Source: Dactylellina haptotyla
Lineage: Eukaryota > Ascomycota > Orbiliomycetes > Orbiliales > Orbiliaceae
Direction of reading: 5' to 3'
DNA: 64,000 nt
Assembly: GCA_031310005.1 (NCBI GenBank)
Contig: CM062382.1
Coordinates: 744,001 to 808,000, forward strand
The stretch's first letter is position 1. Every line of letters starts with the position of its first letter. A model generated the notes under the pieces. That model saw nothing but the letters and a program-made list of their open reading frames with translations. It did no database searches and had not been told where the DNA came from. The translations under genes were made by a program, and so were the position numbers. This document shows positions 47,131 to 58,700 of this stretch, piece by piece.

Positions 47131-47950
47131 TAGATACGGTACCAGGTAGAGGCGTTACATTGGTGTCTTCGGGTGTAGAGGTTATATATCGTAGAGTATA
47201 GATATATAGAAACCCTATATAATAGAGAAATTCATCTTCCTAGAGCTACTACTTTCATTCAGGAAATATAATGAAATGTGCTGAATTTTTTTTTTCAAAT
47301 TGAAGCTTGAGAACACGACGAGAAGCAAAGAAGTAACTATTTACACCCGAATGGTTAGGTACATGAAAAAAAGAAGAAAGTTTCATAGACATTATCAATC
47401 TCGGGCTAAGCTTCGGTCCTTACAGAAAACCGAAGTCAGAAGAAGAACAGCGGATAAAAAAAAGATATTCGTTTTTAACGAACCAAAAGCCGATCTCTTG
47501 AAACCAGCTTTGATCCCAGCTTTGAAGAATATAAAGGAAAACAAGAAACAAAATAAATAAACAAAAAGGGAAAAAATAACCCGACTGCTTTCCTACTTTC
47601 GCTTTGTTTGGTTCGCCTTAGTGGTCAAAATAGCGCCGGCGACACATCTATATAAAGTAACCTATCAAACAAAAAAAGGAATATAATTGGAAAAATTTTG
47701 TGATTTTCGAGCTCGAAAGCTTCAGGTGAAGAGAAAATATTTATAACCATAAAATCTGTATCGCTTTCGTTCTTCTAATAGCCCGTTAAAAGTGTTTGTG
47801 TTGGTTTTTGTTTGTCGAAAGGCATCGTAAGTTGGAAGTTCAAAATATCGATTATTAGGAAGGCTGGTGGAGGTGTCGGGAAAGAAGGTATCAAATTCGG
47901 ATTAGGGGGGATTTTGTGGAAGAGGAGGCTGGAGAGTCGGGTGATCCTGT
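47131..47950. other. Convergent 3' regions
   Basis: 820 nt, AT-rich, between convergent genes. A 69-codon Lys/Arg-rich frame from the ATG at 47351 was judged chance. No other content seen. Confidence 0.6.
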
Positions 47951-49306
47951 CTAGTAGGTCTTGACACCGATCTTCTTGAATGCCTCGAGGGTCCACTTCC
48001 GTGCCAAGACGATGTTCTCTTCGATGATTTTCTGGCGAAGCGCCCGCACCTTAGCTGTCTTCGCCTTACGCTCCTCGTTTGGCAGCTTCAGGACTCGCCC
48101 AATGACATCAAAGTCGGTTTCGGTTTCAGATTGCAGCCACACGGCGTCTTCTTCGAGGTATGCGTACGCCTTTACGATCTCCTTGGTAGCAACGAGTGGA
48201 GCACCAGCGATCAAGCTCGCGGGAACGGTCGAGGAGGCCTTTCTGTCGAGATACTCTGGGGTGGCGAAAGCTGGGAGCAGGGCGAAGCAGCGTGAGAGGA
48301 TGGTGTAAAAGTCAATATAGTTCAGGCCTTCGTCGAAGACGACGTTGTTAACGACATCCTCGGGAACAGGCGGGTGCTTTCCGTGACCCACGAGGTGAAG
48401 GGTGATGTTGCGTGGCGCGCTCTCAATCGGGCTTTGTTCTTCTTCGCCCACTTCGGGCTCTTTATCGTCCGTGTCCTGGCGCTTTGCGTTGTTCTTCTGC
48501 GACGCGGGCTTCAAGAACTCACCAAGTCGGTTGAACACCATCTTGTAGTCTCGTCGCTCCTGGCCAAAATCACCTTGCAGACCAAAGTTGAGGTTGGTGT
48601 CGTCGGTGGCAGCGGGAGGGAGCTGGACGGGGAACACGGGGACGAAATGGCGGATGAGCGGCTGGTGTCCTTCTTCCTTGACGACCTTCCACTTCTTCAA
48701 GCTCTTCTCGAGCAGGTATTCAGCGGTATGGGGGCTCAGTGCCAAAAACTCGGCGCGCTGTGCCCTGACCCAAGGGCTGAGGGCTTCCTCGAGGTGGTGT
48801 TCTTCGAATCCCCATCTGTCAGCGTGGTGGATGACGCAGTATACGTAAGTTTTGGAGGTCTTCAACAATTGGGTCATGTTGTATTTGAATTTGCGCATGT
48901 CGAACTCGCACGTTGTCGCAATGACAATATCGGGATCGGCATCTTCGCTGTCCCAGCGCCTGAAGTCCTCCATGGCACGTGGGTCGGGGATCGGGTTGGA
49001 AAGATCGAAGGTTCGCATGATATCGTGGGAGCCATAACGCGACAGGCGCTGGAAGAAGGAGAGCTGGGCGTTGGGGAGCTTGCCCCAGGAGTTCACGAGG
49101 GCTGCAATAACCTCATCGTGCGAGCCACCGGTCTCGACGACGGATATACGTAACGGCCTATCTTCAGCCAATATTCTGTCGTTCGAGCCCGCGCGGAAAG
49201 TGCCAGAGCCATATGTGGGCCGGCTGGGGGCTTGGTAGATGAAGGTGCCGGCGAGGAAAAGGGATGCCAGCGCAAAGACCAAAAGAATGCTGACACGGCG
49301 TGCCAT
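47951..49306 (-). CDS. Type II membrane protein, glycosyltransferase-like
   Basis: One exon, 451 aa from the ATG at 49306, the first ATG in the frame. A short cytosolic MARR precedes one membrane helix (VSILLVFALASLFLAGTFIY, residues 5-24), then a Ser/Gly/Thr stem and a lumenal domain, the layout of Golgi or ER glycosyltransferases. The C-terminal part (NYIDFYTILSRCFALLPAF, then KASSTVPASLIAGAPLVATK) resembles the nucleotide-sugar-binding half of GT-B enzymes, where a conserved block chooses the donor. One potential N-glycosylation site lies at NMT and another at NIT. A linker around residues 300-335 is charged and low in complexity. I do not recognise the exact family; donor and acceptor are unknown. 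The lack of introns separates it from its neighbours. Confidence 0.75.
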   Translation of the reverse strand: MARRVSILLVFALASLFLAGTFIYQAPSRPTYGSGTFRAGSNDRILAEDRPLRISVVETGGSHDEVIAALVNSWGKLPNAQLSFFQRLSRYGSHDIMRTFDLSNPIPDPRAMEDFRRWDSEDADPDIVIATTCEFDMRKFKYNMTQLLKTSKTYVYCVIHHADRWGFEEHHLEEALSPWVRAQRAEFLALSPHTAEYLLEKSLKKWKVVKEEGHQPLIRHFVPVFPVQLPPAATDDTNLNFGLQGDFGQERRDYKMVFNRLGEFLKPASQKNNAKRQDTDDKEPEVGEEEQSPIESAPRNITLHLVGHGKHPPVPEDVVNNVVFDEGLNYIDFYTILSRCFALLPAFATPEYLDRKASSTVPASLIAGAPLVATKEIVKAYAYLEEDAVWLQSETETDFDVIGRVLKLPNEERKAKTAKVRALRQKIIEENIVLARKWTLEAFKKIGVKTY

Positions 49307-51970
49307 GGTGAAAAACGGGGGACGCGAGGCTCTCGCTGGGAGATCACTGGCAATCCAATTGCCTGCAGAAAGAGCGAGAGAGCAGGTTTGCAGAGATGAT
49401 GTTAGCGGTGGTTTCCTGTGATAATTCTGTGCAGAGACTCGGTTCGTTATCAGGTTGGCGAGCTGAAGTTTCGAGAGGAAAGGAGAAGCAGCGCGAGTGT
49501 TGTTTGGCTCCACCAGCCGGTTTTGGGCGAGGCTTGCGTTGGCAGGGGGGTCAGGTAAGGTCCGTCAAGTTTAATGAGCGTCTCGAAGGGAAGGAAGGAA
49601 AAGGGAAGCTGGTCGCAGCAGCTCGGTCGAACTTAGCAGGATCTCGTAGGTAGGCTATAGGAAGCGTCCGGTTCCTGGCGCTGGAGGGCGTAATATTATA
49701 AAACGAAATGATGTTTTGAACGTTAAACCGGAGAGAATCGAAGATTGAATGCAAATGTGAATGTAAATGCGAGAACACAAAAGTTAAATGAAAAAGACGA
49801 CGGCTGGCCAGCTGGGGAAACAAAAGATAAACAAGAGTGATCGATAGACAGGCCGTCTGACAGGAAGGAGGCTGCGTATTTCTACCGTCTAGCAAAATAG
49901 GGGAAAGGACGGTCAAGAATAGAAATGAGGCCGTGGTATTGACTGGTAGTCGATCCACCTGCACAGTTCGTCCCCGCCGGAGCTAGTCTGCAATCGTGCA
50001 AAGAAGCCTAGCGAACGAACAAACAGCGGCCACTCGCTGGCTACCGTTGCTCTTTCTCAGGCGCAAAGGGATTACTTGTTTCCCGTCGATGCCGAAAGAA
50101 TGGTGGCGGGGCTGGTTTTTTCTCTCTTCTGCTCTCTAGCTTCTATTCTCTAGTGTCTCCTGGGCGTCTCCCGTCGACAGAGGAATGTCTATTGTTTCTG
50201 TGTCTCGTGTCCTGTGAAACAAGAAACACCGATAGGGGAGTCGTTAATAACGTTTATATCACCAGTTATATTAAAGGAGAGACACAACGTGAGATTCAAC
50301 TCTGTTAATATCTCACTAAGCATCGAAACTGCAGGACGTTGGAAGGCCCACCGCGACTAGCGGCACAGCGTCCGGGTTCACAAACATGAGAAGCCCATCC
50401 CATCAGCGCCAGAATAGGGGAGAGCTGGAATTAATTACCCGGCTTGGATCTACACCGTGGATGACCTCAGTTGCCAACGATGGAACGGACCTGCATGGCA
50501 ATCTGTCATACACAGCAACTTCCAGCTCAGACTCAAATCAATCATTCAATCACAGGCATATACGCATGCGTAGCTTCAAGAGCTGGCCACCTTTGCTAGC
50601 TTTTGCGTACGTGGAAACCGCAAAAAAGCGCAGAGTGCAAAATAAATGGCGTTCTGCTGAAGCGTAAACGTTCCGACCTACCCGCATCACACAATCTCGC
50701 AAAAATTATTGCCATTATCCAGAACAGCGCTACCACGATACGCCATACCCGACAGGACGGTGGAAAACAAGGGCGCAAAAAAAGCCATGTCACAGATTTC
50801 GCCCGTGGAGGTCTTTCAATCATAAATTTTTTATTGCTTTTCAAGCTTTTCCCACGTTCCACACATCGGTCCTCATTGGCTAGAATCGCTCACTGTCGTA
50901 TCGGGAAATAAAGGAGTGTCCAGGGAAAGCCCCTTAATATCCGCCAATCATCTTGGTGAAAAAAAATTTTCCTCCATCTAATCGCCCGACTCAGGCATTA
51001 CACCAGCCAAGCTTTTCGATAATTAAGCCAAGCGGCCAGCAGTCTGGAAAACTCCTGTCAAACAAGGGACTGGAAATTTGGAGAGGGGAGGAACTTGAAG
51101 TCGGCCAGGAACACTGTCCGGCCTTGCGGGTGGGCCATGGATGTCAGGACTACAGAGCGGCTGTTCCTTGCATTGTGGGGGTCAGACAGCAATCTCGTGG
51201 CAGAGAGCTAATTGGTGTGTATGATCTCCTTGAACCTCACATTTGAGAGTTTTGAATATCGAATGCTTGAGAGGATGCTTGATGGAGAGCGGGGTTGCCT
51301 TGTTGCATTGACCCGTGCTCGATCGAAGCGAGCGATGATGCGCAATATCTCGATGATCGCGGTTCAAGACGAGCCACGCGATTTAGTTAATGCCGTGCCT
51401 CAGTCCGTCGATTGCCGGTAATGAACATATTAAAGACTTATGTAATTGAGATACACGAGGCATGTTGTATAACGCGGCCTTCATCACCTAACATGCTGAA
51501 GGCCAACGACATTGATGCCAACCACCAAAAAGAGCAGTCTTGGGAGTTGTAGCAATCATAGGTCCAATTAGACCTCAAATAAGTCTGGGCTAACCCGGGT
51601 TTGCGAGACCGCCTTGGCCGAATCTCCAGCGTCTGGCAACGAGACTAGCCGAATTTTACAGTCAAAGTATTGGATATATCAACACATTGTCAGGCTAAAG
51701 TTTTACAACGTAGGCAACACAATGTAATTGGTCCGCACTGAAGCGTTTGGACAAGACTGTGCAATTCTATTGTAGACGTCGCTATCTTACGTCTACCAGA
51801 ACGCCCAAGGCTTCGTTGCGATTGAATATAAATATTCGTGCTCTCACTTGCATCTATGATCGCAATCTCCCCACCTCAATAAATTTTACAATTGTCATCA
51901 TCCTGTGACCTCGAAACCCCTAAGCTAACGAGTCCATTCGCTCCTTCTCACGGTTGACGGGCTGTTAAAA
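49307..51970. other. Intergenic region between divergent genes
   Basis: 2.7 kb upstream of both the glycosyltransferase-like gene and the F-box gene. Frames here are short and without domains. The region next to 49306 is GA-rich on the plus strand, which reads as a CT-rich leader for the minus-strand gene. No RNA gene was recognised. Confidence 0.6.
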
Positions 51971-53185
51971 ATGACTCGCAATCCTCTCGGACTACCAGAA
52001 ATTCTCATCCAAACTCTATCTACATTACCTCCCGTGTTCCTCCTAACTACCGCCCGCTTGGTCTGCAAGCAGTGGCAAAATGCTGTCGAGACCTCCCCGG
52101 AACTCCGTTGGATTACGTGGGTCGGGGACGCTGACTCTCCGCCGCATAGCCTTCGAGGACAATATTCAAACCGCAACTGCGGTGCTAACTGTGCAACTTC
52201 ACTTGGTAACCTCTCTAGCGACTCCTCTTCTAGCCCTCAAGCAGAAACCACTTGCAAGAAACACATATACACGGATGTATTCGAAATCAATCCAATAGCA
52301 TTACACTTCACGCAGCAAATCTGGGGTAAATCAAAAAGATACCAAGACAACCGAGATGATTTGTACGATACGTATAACGGGGTAGACGTTGAAGAAGTAG
52401 AAGACTTCTTTGACCGCAAGTTGGATCAACTGAATACCATGATCTACCGTATCACCGGTCGCAACATCACAGCCGGACGAGGACCCAAAATGCACATAAA
52501 TTATCTATTCCGTCCGCAGGAATTCGCCCTTTCAGTCTACCTTTTCCCAGAAGGCAGAGCCGTCTATAAAGACCCTATCCCGGACCCGCCCGATTTCGGA
52601 AGACCAGGCCTCAGACAAACCACACCCTGCTCGGCAGTGCACTCAGAAAAGTCCAACCGGAATCATGAGATCATCTGGCCCACCGAAACACTCGCCCTTT
52701 TAATCCGCGACTTGTGTTTCGAGAAACCTTTGTACGTATCTGGGCTTGGTCTTGCTGGACGGGCCAAAGGCGATAAAATTATGCTGCAAATGCACATCAA
52801 CGCGATCTACAGCCATCAGATAGATAGTTTACGCTACCAGCCTCTGCCAGGGACTATGGCGCCATTCGCGAAGAAGGTGAATGTACCGGTCGCGAAGAAT
52901 ATAGGTGGGATGGAGCATACAGAGTTCATGCTCAAATTGGAGACTGCAACGCCACATACATTGATGGTAAGCAACCCCATGAGGGTTATTCGAAATGTTG
53001 AAAAGCAGTGGAGTGGAGGGGGTAGACAGATGCCAGACTATTATTTGATGGAGTTCGATGAGGCTCTTACGTTTGCGGGGGCAAGAAAACATCCGCCACC
53101 AGTTTTAATCGATCCGAAAAACCGAGAGGAACTCCTTCGTACGCCGTGGGGGATTTTCGACCCAACTAGACCCTGGTTCTACTAG
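51971..53185 (+). CDS. F-box protein
   Basis: One exon, 404 aa. Residues 5-47 (LGLPEILIQTLSTLPPVFLL, TTARLVCKQWQNAV, SPELRW) are a textbook fungal F-box: LPEIL, hydrophobic repeat, LVCKxW and a final W. It should bind Skp1 in an SCF ubiquitin ligase. The remaining 350 residues form a domain seen in many fungal F-box proteins, with conserved-looking tracts such as PTETLALLIRDLCFEKPLYVSG and DYYLMEFDEALTFAG, but no named fold that I can assign, so the substrate is unknown. A Ser-rich stretch follows the F-box. It differs from the F-box gene at the left edge in sequence and orientation; they are not recent duplicates. Confidence 0.85.
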   Translation: MTRNPLGLPEILIQTLSTLPPVFLLTTARLVCKQWQNAVETSPELRWITWVGDADSPPHSLRGQYSNRNCGANCATSLGNLSSDSSSSPQAETTCKKHIYTDVFEINPIALHFTQQIWGKSKRYQDNRDDLYDTYNGVDVEEVEDFFDRKLDQLNTMIYRITGRNITAGRGPKMHINYLFRPQEFALSVYLFPEGRAVYKDPIPDPPDFGRPGLRQTTPCSAVHSEKSNRNHEIIWPTETLALLIRDLCFEKPLYVSGLGLAGRAKGDKIMLQMHINAIYSHQIDSLRYQPLPGTMAPFAKKVNVPVAKNIGGMEHTEFMLKLETATPHTLMVSNPMRVIRNVEKQWSGGGRQMPDYYLMEFDEALTFAGARKHPPPVLIDPKNREELLRTPWGIFDPTRPWFY

Positions 53186-54331
53186 GAAATGTTCGATGAA
53201 TGTGAATGATATGATTTCTTCTAAGGGCTGGCTTGTTTACAATGATTCTTCCCACTGATGTATTTAGTGCGAAAAATCAATACTGCCGCTAATGATAATA
53301 AACTTATGATAATAAAGCTCGAAGGATCTATGTACTACAAGATTCCTCCTATATATCGTAAATAACTCATATCTAGATATTCAAGTTTGCTTTGCCACAG
53401 GGAAAACTAGGGTGCTCCTTGGGCGACGCTACGGGTTCAATTCCGATACATATTTCCTTGAAGAATTGAAGGTACGGTAAAGAAAAAGCACATGTTAAAA
53501 ACCCTAAATTTAAAAGATTTATATATTCCTTCGTTCCGGCCGTCCGCCGAAATGCCCAATTATAAATTTATCTTTTATTAACACAGCTTCGCTCACCTAA
53601 AAGCCTGAAACAGAACCGTATCTATTTTTCGCGCTGTAGTTGTTTGCATTTATTAGGCTAATAGTTCAGTAATCACCAATCGCTCGAAAGAGTTGCACCA
53701 CAAGCGACTTTATTCGGAAGGCGCCGCTGCGTGCACTTCCCTTTTTGGCGAACACGAGCTTTTCGCGGCGAGCGAAGGTGAATATACAATCTCGAAGTGC
53801 GAATGGTTACCTAACCACTTTCACCCGATCAACATGGTAACACAGGAATAGCATTGGCTCGTCTACCCTAGTAAACTATCGTTAGTAATTCGTATTGAAG
53901 TGCGATGGTACCCCTGTCTTTGCAGACTTGCGACTGCGAACTCACAGCTGAATTGTCGGATTTTGGAAGCTGAAGCCGAAAAGGAGATTCAAGGATCGGA
54001 TTCTGCACGCCGCGATCAATATAGGTGGTTAAGCTTTTTGGCTGGCTTGGTATTTTAGAAATGTGTATAAATATCTGGCTCCGAAGCCCAACTCCATTAT
54101 CCCAATACTCTCATCACTCTCATTGTCAATTAAACATTAAAGCATAGAGTCTATAGAGGATAGGTTTATATCTAAAGAACTATCTTTACCTCCTTTGAAA
54201 CATTTATATTTTTAAAGCGGACAGCTAGTGCTAGGTACCGGTACGATTCCTTGCATTACTCTATAAACTATAAACTATCGACACATCTTATGGAGCTTAA
54301 GCTAATCATTCTACATATATAGACATCAAAG
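53186..54331. other. Intergenic region and promoter of the secreted-protein gene
   Basis: 1.1 kb, AT-rich. A TATA-like element tataaata at 54066-54073 lies about 260 nt upstream of the next start codon, followed by a leader with at least one long AT-rich part. A tRNA-like ggttcaattcc at 53435-53445 has no matching A box and was rejected. Confidence 0.6.
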
Positions 54332-54787
54332 ATGCGCTTCACTTTCGCTGCCGTTGTTGGCATGCTCGCCGCTACAGTTGCAGCATCCGCCATTCCAGTC
54401 TCTGAACCAGTCAGTCCCGCTAAACGCGAGGCCTTCCCTGATCCAGCTATGACCCCAAACTCCGAAGGCGCTGCGATTGTCAAGCGCGGAGGCAATTGGA
54501 TCAACTGTGAAAAGAGATCATTGGGTGGATGCTGGTGGAACTATAAAATGTGGACCTACGGTGATTGGGATGACGACTGGGGTAATGGTTATCTCGATAA
54601 CCTCCGTGGACAGTGTCAAGACAACATTGAAGGGTGGGGGTTCTGGTACGACGAGAATAACACTAAACTGGGTGGACATGCTGAGTTCGCTGTGAAGTCT
54701 TGCGATGACAATTGCATCTTGGATGCTGCTTGGCTCGCGAGTCGACCTACTGGTGCTATCTGGGGTGCTACCTGTCAATACAAGTAG
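54332..54787 (+). CDS. Small secreted cysteine- and tryptophan-rich protein
   Basis: One exon, 151 aa. A signal peptide (MRFTFAAVVGMLAATVAASA) with cleavage near residue 20 is followed by a pro-region with dibasic Lys-Arg sites at 31-32, 51-52 and 61-62, the target of Kex2-type proteases. Cutting after residue 52 would leave a mature protein of about 99 residues. It has six cysteines (59, 67, 95, 124, 128, 148), enough for three disulfides, many tryptophans (GCWWNYKMWTYGDWDDDWGN) and one N-glycosylation site (NNT at 109-111). Such small secreted proteins include effectors, antimicrobial proteins and wall proteins; nothing here shows which. I do not recognise the family. No intron and a nearby TATA element suggest inducible expression. 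Confidence 0.85.
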   Translation: MRFTFAAVVGMLAATVAASAIPVSEPVSPAKREAFPDPAMTPNSEGAAIVKRGGNWINCEKRSLGGCWWNYKMWTYGDWDDDWGNGYLDNLRGQCQDNIEGWGFWYDENNTKLGGHAEFAVKSCDDNCILDAAWLASRPTGAIWGATCQYK

Positions 54788-55187
54788 CGGGGGATGTAGG
54801 GGACAGCAGGGTGTAGATCTTGCCGGGCAATGGTTTGGCTGTCAGTTGTGTTGTATATCGTGTAATATAGACGAGAATTTGAACAGTCCTAACGTCTGAC
54901 ACTATGCTGCCATTCATTATTGTGGCTGCCGAGCTTTCCTTAATTCAATTATATAACAACCTATGCCTTTCTAATGTTGCAAATCTATACGAAATTTAGA
55001 ATCAAGATACCAAAAACTGATTCTAGACCCCTATATTTGAGCTTCGCTTCAGTTGGTCTGGGTGATCTGGAATATAGCTCACAGAGCTCTTTTAAGCGAC
55101 TGGCAAGGATCGTGGTTGCCTCTGCACATTAACACCTTCCCAAAACAAAAAACATATACTTCGCGAGAAGCAAAAAGAAAGCATCCG
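54788..55187. other. 3' flank of the secreted-protein gene
   Basis: 400 nt of AT-rich sequence between the secreted-protein stop and the tRNA; nothing recognised. Confidence 0.7.
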
Positions 55188-55275
55188 TGGAGTTATTGGG
55201 AATTGAACCCAAGACCTCATGCATATCGAGTTCGATTACGCTAAGCAAGCGCTCTACCAACTGAGCTATAACCCC
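55188..55275 (-). tRNA. tRNA-Ala (anticodon AGC) with a 15-nt intron
   Basis: The complement folds as a tRNA: acceptor GGGGTTA pairs with TAACTCC (one G-U), D arm GCTC-AGTTGGTA-GAGC, anticodon stem CTTGC/GCATG with loop TTAGCGT, variable loop AGGTC, T arm TTGGG-TTCAATT-CCCAA and discriminator A at 55188. The anticodon AGC is at 55240-55242. A 15-nt intron (55224-55238) sits one base after the anticodon, the standard nuclear position. The anticodon stem has one U-U mismatch. A and B boxes for RNA polymerase III are both present. Confidence 0.92.
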
Positions 55276-55770
55276 AATGATGGAGTCATTTGATTTCGGT
55301 TGTGTCTACTTCAATTCTTCCATCTGGGTCTTGAAGATGCAATGGTCTCGAAATGGTCTGGCATTGGTTTCGAATCTATCAGAATTTATTAGTAATACGT
55401 CTTTTCGGTTCCTCTTCTTAACCAGTTCGTAAAACCCCGATTCTTCAACTTAAAACAAGTTTCGGTAGTTCAATTCATTGATTTATTTCATTTACCACTA
55501 CATCCATATTGCCTTCATAGTTTAGACTAGGTGGAAACATGAATCTACAAACAATGCTGAAGATTAAATCTTACGTATGTGAGGAGTTGGCGAGTGTCAA
55601 TAGAATATAAAATAATTGATCCACTAGCTACAAGTGAAATATTTGATAGCCATTTCGAAGAAGGATCTGAACAATCACGACTTTATCAACCCACTAGCTG
55701 GTTTTAATCGATCTGTAGAAATATATATGTCTAATACTCGGAAATTAGTATTATTTCTAGACCACTGGCC
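55276..55770. other. Region upstream of the tRNA, 3' flank of the ankyrin gene
   Basis: 495 nt, AT-rich, no coding signal. It is the 5' side of the tRNA gene and the 3' side of the ankyrin gene. Confidence 0.7.
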
Positions 55771-58700
55771 CTAGGGATGCTCTAGATACTTACATCTTCT
55801 TTCTCTTAGGCTCATGATACTATTGTCGATTCTAGTTCTATTTGAATGCAGGGTTCTAGCAGAATTTGGCGATGAAAGATTACCCTGTTCTGACCAGCCC
55901 CCGAGCTCTTTTTGGTCTCCGTTCATCCAATCGTTTCTTATCCACTCTGCAATTTTTGACATGCCGTATCTTTCGGCTGTAGCTAACGCAATTTCAACAG
56001 CCCCTATGTCAACACTTAGAAACAGTGCGATGAAATCAAGGCGCCTTAGTTTGATGGCTGACTCAAGTGCAGTTGAGGGCCAGTCTGAGTTGCGAGCTCT
56101 CAGAGGCGCAGAAGCGTGGATATCAGCGCCGTGCTCAACAAGATATTCCGCAATATCGAACCGACCGCCTTCAACCGCATATTGCAAAGCTGTGCCACCA
56201 ATTCCCTCGAATTCCGAATCGAGAGCAATCGCGACGCGTGTTGTCAGAGGCGCAGGCTCTCTTACATCCGCATTATGTTCAACTAGGATTTTCACGTTTT
56301 CAAAGTTCTGCCAAATTGCTGCTATTTGCGATGGTGACGGCGAAGACTGATTTTGGTGGGAAAGCTGGTTGGAGATATCTTCGGGGCAGTTCAAAGAAGT
56401 GGCGCAAGAGACGGGCATCATTGGCGAGAGTTATAGTTTGTAAAACAGTAAAATTTTCTGGTATCTGTGCTATCATCCGCGGACCGAAGATAATTCTCAT
56501 TAACTCAATCCTATTATCTGTATTTTTGAGGTCTTTTAGCAAGATTTTGATATCACTGACTAGCTGATCGTATATCATAGAGCCATTCGATTGAATTATG
56601 CTCTGCAGGCTCTGAAATTCCCCATCATACCTTATACCAATTTGAAGGGGATCCATTTTGATGGTATAAGTCCGACACTTTATCCTCTTTGACAAACCAC
56701 GGTTAAAAGTTGGAGTGGCGTGCGAAGCACGCTGTAGGGGGCTGTCTAAACCGCAATCGCAAATAACATCGAAATTGAGTTTGGGGTTAAACACGCTGTT
56801 AAAGCGGTTACCCCACAGCCTCGAAACAACAGACAAGTCTCGAGATTGCACCGCTTCCATGAATTTCGAGTTTAATTCGTATTCTGCAAGGCATTTTGTG
56901 TCGGCCCCTGCAACAAGCAGTTGTTTAAATATCTGAACCTGGGCCTTAACATGGCGTGGAGTCGAATGCCGACTCGGAAGTCGACTCGGAAGTCTAATAT
57001 CACCAAGATAGACATGCTCATGATGGTAACGTTCGTGTCTGCTTGCCGGATATAAGGCGGCAATCAATGGCACTGTGCGCCGTCCGCAAGATATATTTAA
57101 ATTGACTCCTACTTTAATAAGAAATTCAACTTTGCGTATATCCTTGCCCAATATTGCGTGATACAGACAAGTTTCCAGAATCGGAGAGTGCCCAGAAAGC
57201 CTCATTCCAAAGTTATTGAACCTTCTCGGCCAATCTAGAGTCTTATCGTCATCATACCGGGAGCTAGGAAACATATCGTGGTATATTTTATCCCGCCAGA
57301 ATACTGGCCCAGAATCGAAGATCGCATCTCGTAGTATCGATTGAATTTCCCAGATAGAATGTCTTGAATATGCTGAATTCAAGAACCCTAATAAGTACTC
57401 TCTAAGTTCAACGCTCTTCAACGAGCGCGATATGATGAGTAAATTATTAAAGTGAGTAAAATATTTTTCTCCTTCCTTTTTAAATTCTCGAAGTAATTGA
57501 GCAAGATTATCGTATCCTATAACATCTCCGACTAGAACTTTATACCCGGTAGTCTTCGAGCCATAATTCAAGAGAGTTATCTGATCTCTTGATAATTTCA
57601 ATTTGGAATATGGCAATATAGCTAGAGCAGTTTGAAAATCATTCAAAAGTACTGCTTTAAGAGAGATGCCATGAAGATAGTATCGGAATCCTAGATCTAT
57701 GAGCCGGGGGATGTCGTCAGGGGATACTGATTCTAGGACTAAATCACCGTAAATCTCTTTGTACGACTTTTCAGCTTCAGCAAGCGAGAGGCTCCCTGGT
57801 AATAGAGCCGCTACCTGATCTAACTCGAAGATCTGCTCTCTAACCCCACAAGCAAGTGAGATACCTGCTTCGATGTTTGTTATCGGTACTGGTCTAAAGA
57901 ATGCAATACCATGTTTCAGAAATTGTCGTATTGCAGCTGTGTTAGCTTTGTACTTGTGGCGAAGATCGTGCGCTTCACACCAATTGCGAAACAAGTAACC
58001 AAATGACACTCCGACATCGATTTCGGCGAACGCAAGATACCATTTTACTGGAATGACTCCTTGGGCCTCAGAGACGTATGATATAAAATTGATCTCACCA
58101 CGTAGGATAAGGAGAGGCAGGATGTTCTCGAATATAAGCTGTACCGAGATTTCCGCTGAGGATAGGAAAGCTTGTAAGAACAGCCACTCAGTTGATTTTA
58201 TGCAAGACGGGCTTCGAAACTTCAGACCAATTTGATCCAATAAATTATCGAGCCCAATTGCACTGAAAATGTTGTTCGACAGCGAATAAAGAAGGCGCCT
58301 CAGTCGATTAAAATAGTTTCCATTAGATGCTTCGCTTATCTCTTGGCTATGTTTGTCTGTGATATCGTAGAGAATATTGCTCGAGAGTTGGGATAGTTTT
58401 GCGCATGGGAGGGTCGCTAGAATAGATTCCGGGATTTCTAGCCGGAGAGCTTTATTATCTCCTGGTAAGTAGGCGGTCATTCTGCCCGACAAGAAAGGCT
58501 GGATGGCCTTATGGAGAATCATGTCTGCTCACGCAGGCCAAAATATTAGGACTGAAAGTGAGGGTGATTTTACGTTACGTCATAGTCAAATAATCCTTGA
58601 TTAAATATGCATCGTATAAATGAACAAACTCACTTGCTTGATGAATCATAGATTTCTTTTGGCTTAACAAAACATTCCTTGCAATTTCTTTCTTTACCCT

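Noticed and set aside
47351-47560. 69-codon Lys/Arg-rich frame with an ATG
   Set aside because: Sits in an A-rich 3' region; basic composition follows from A-rich codons; no match recognised.
53435-53445. B-box-like ggttcaattcc suggesting a tRNA
   Set aside because: No A box upstream and flanks do not pair into a T arm or acceptor stem.
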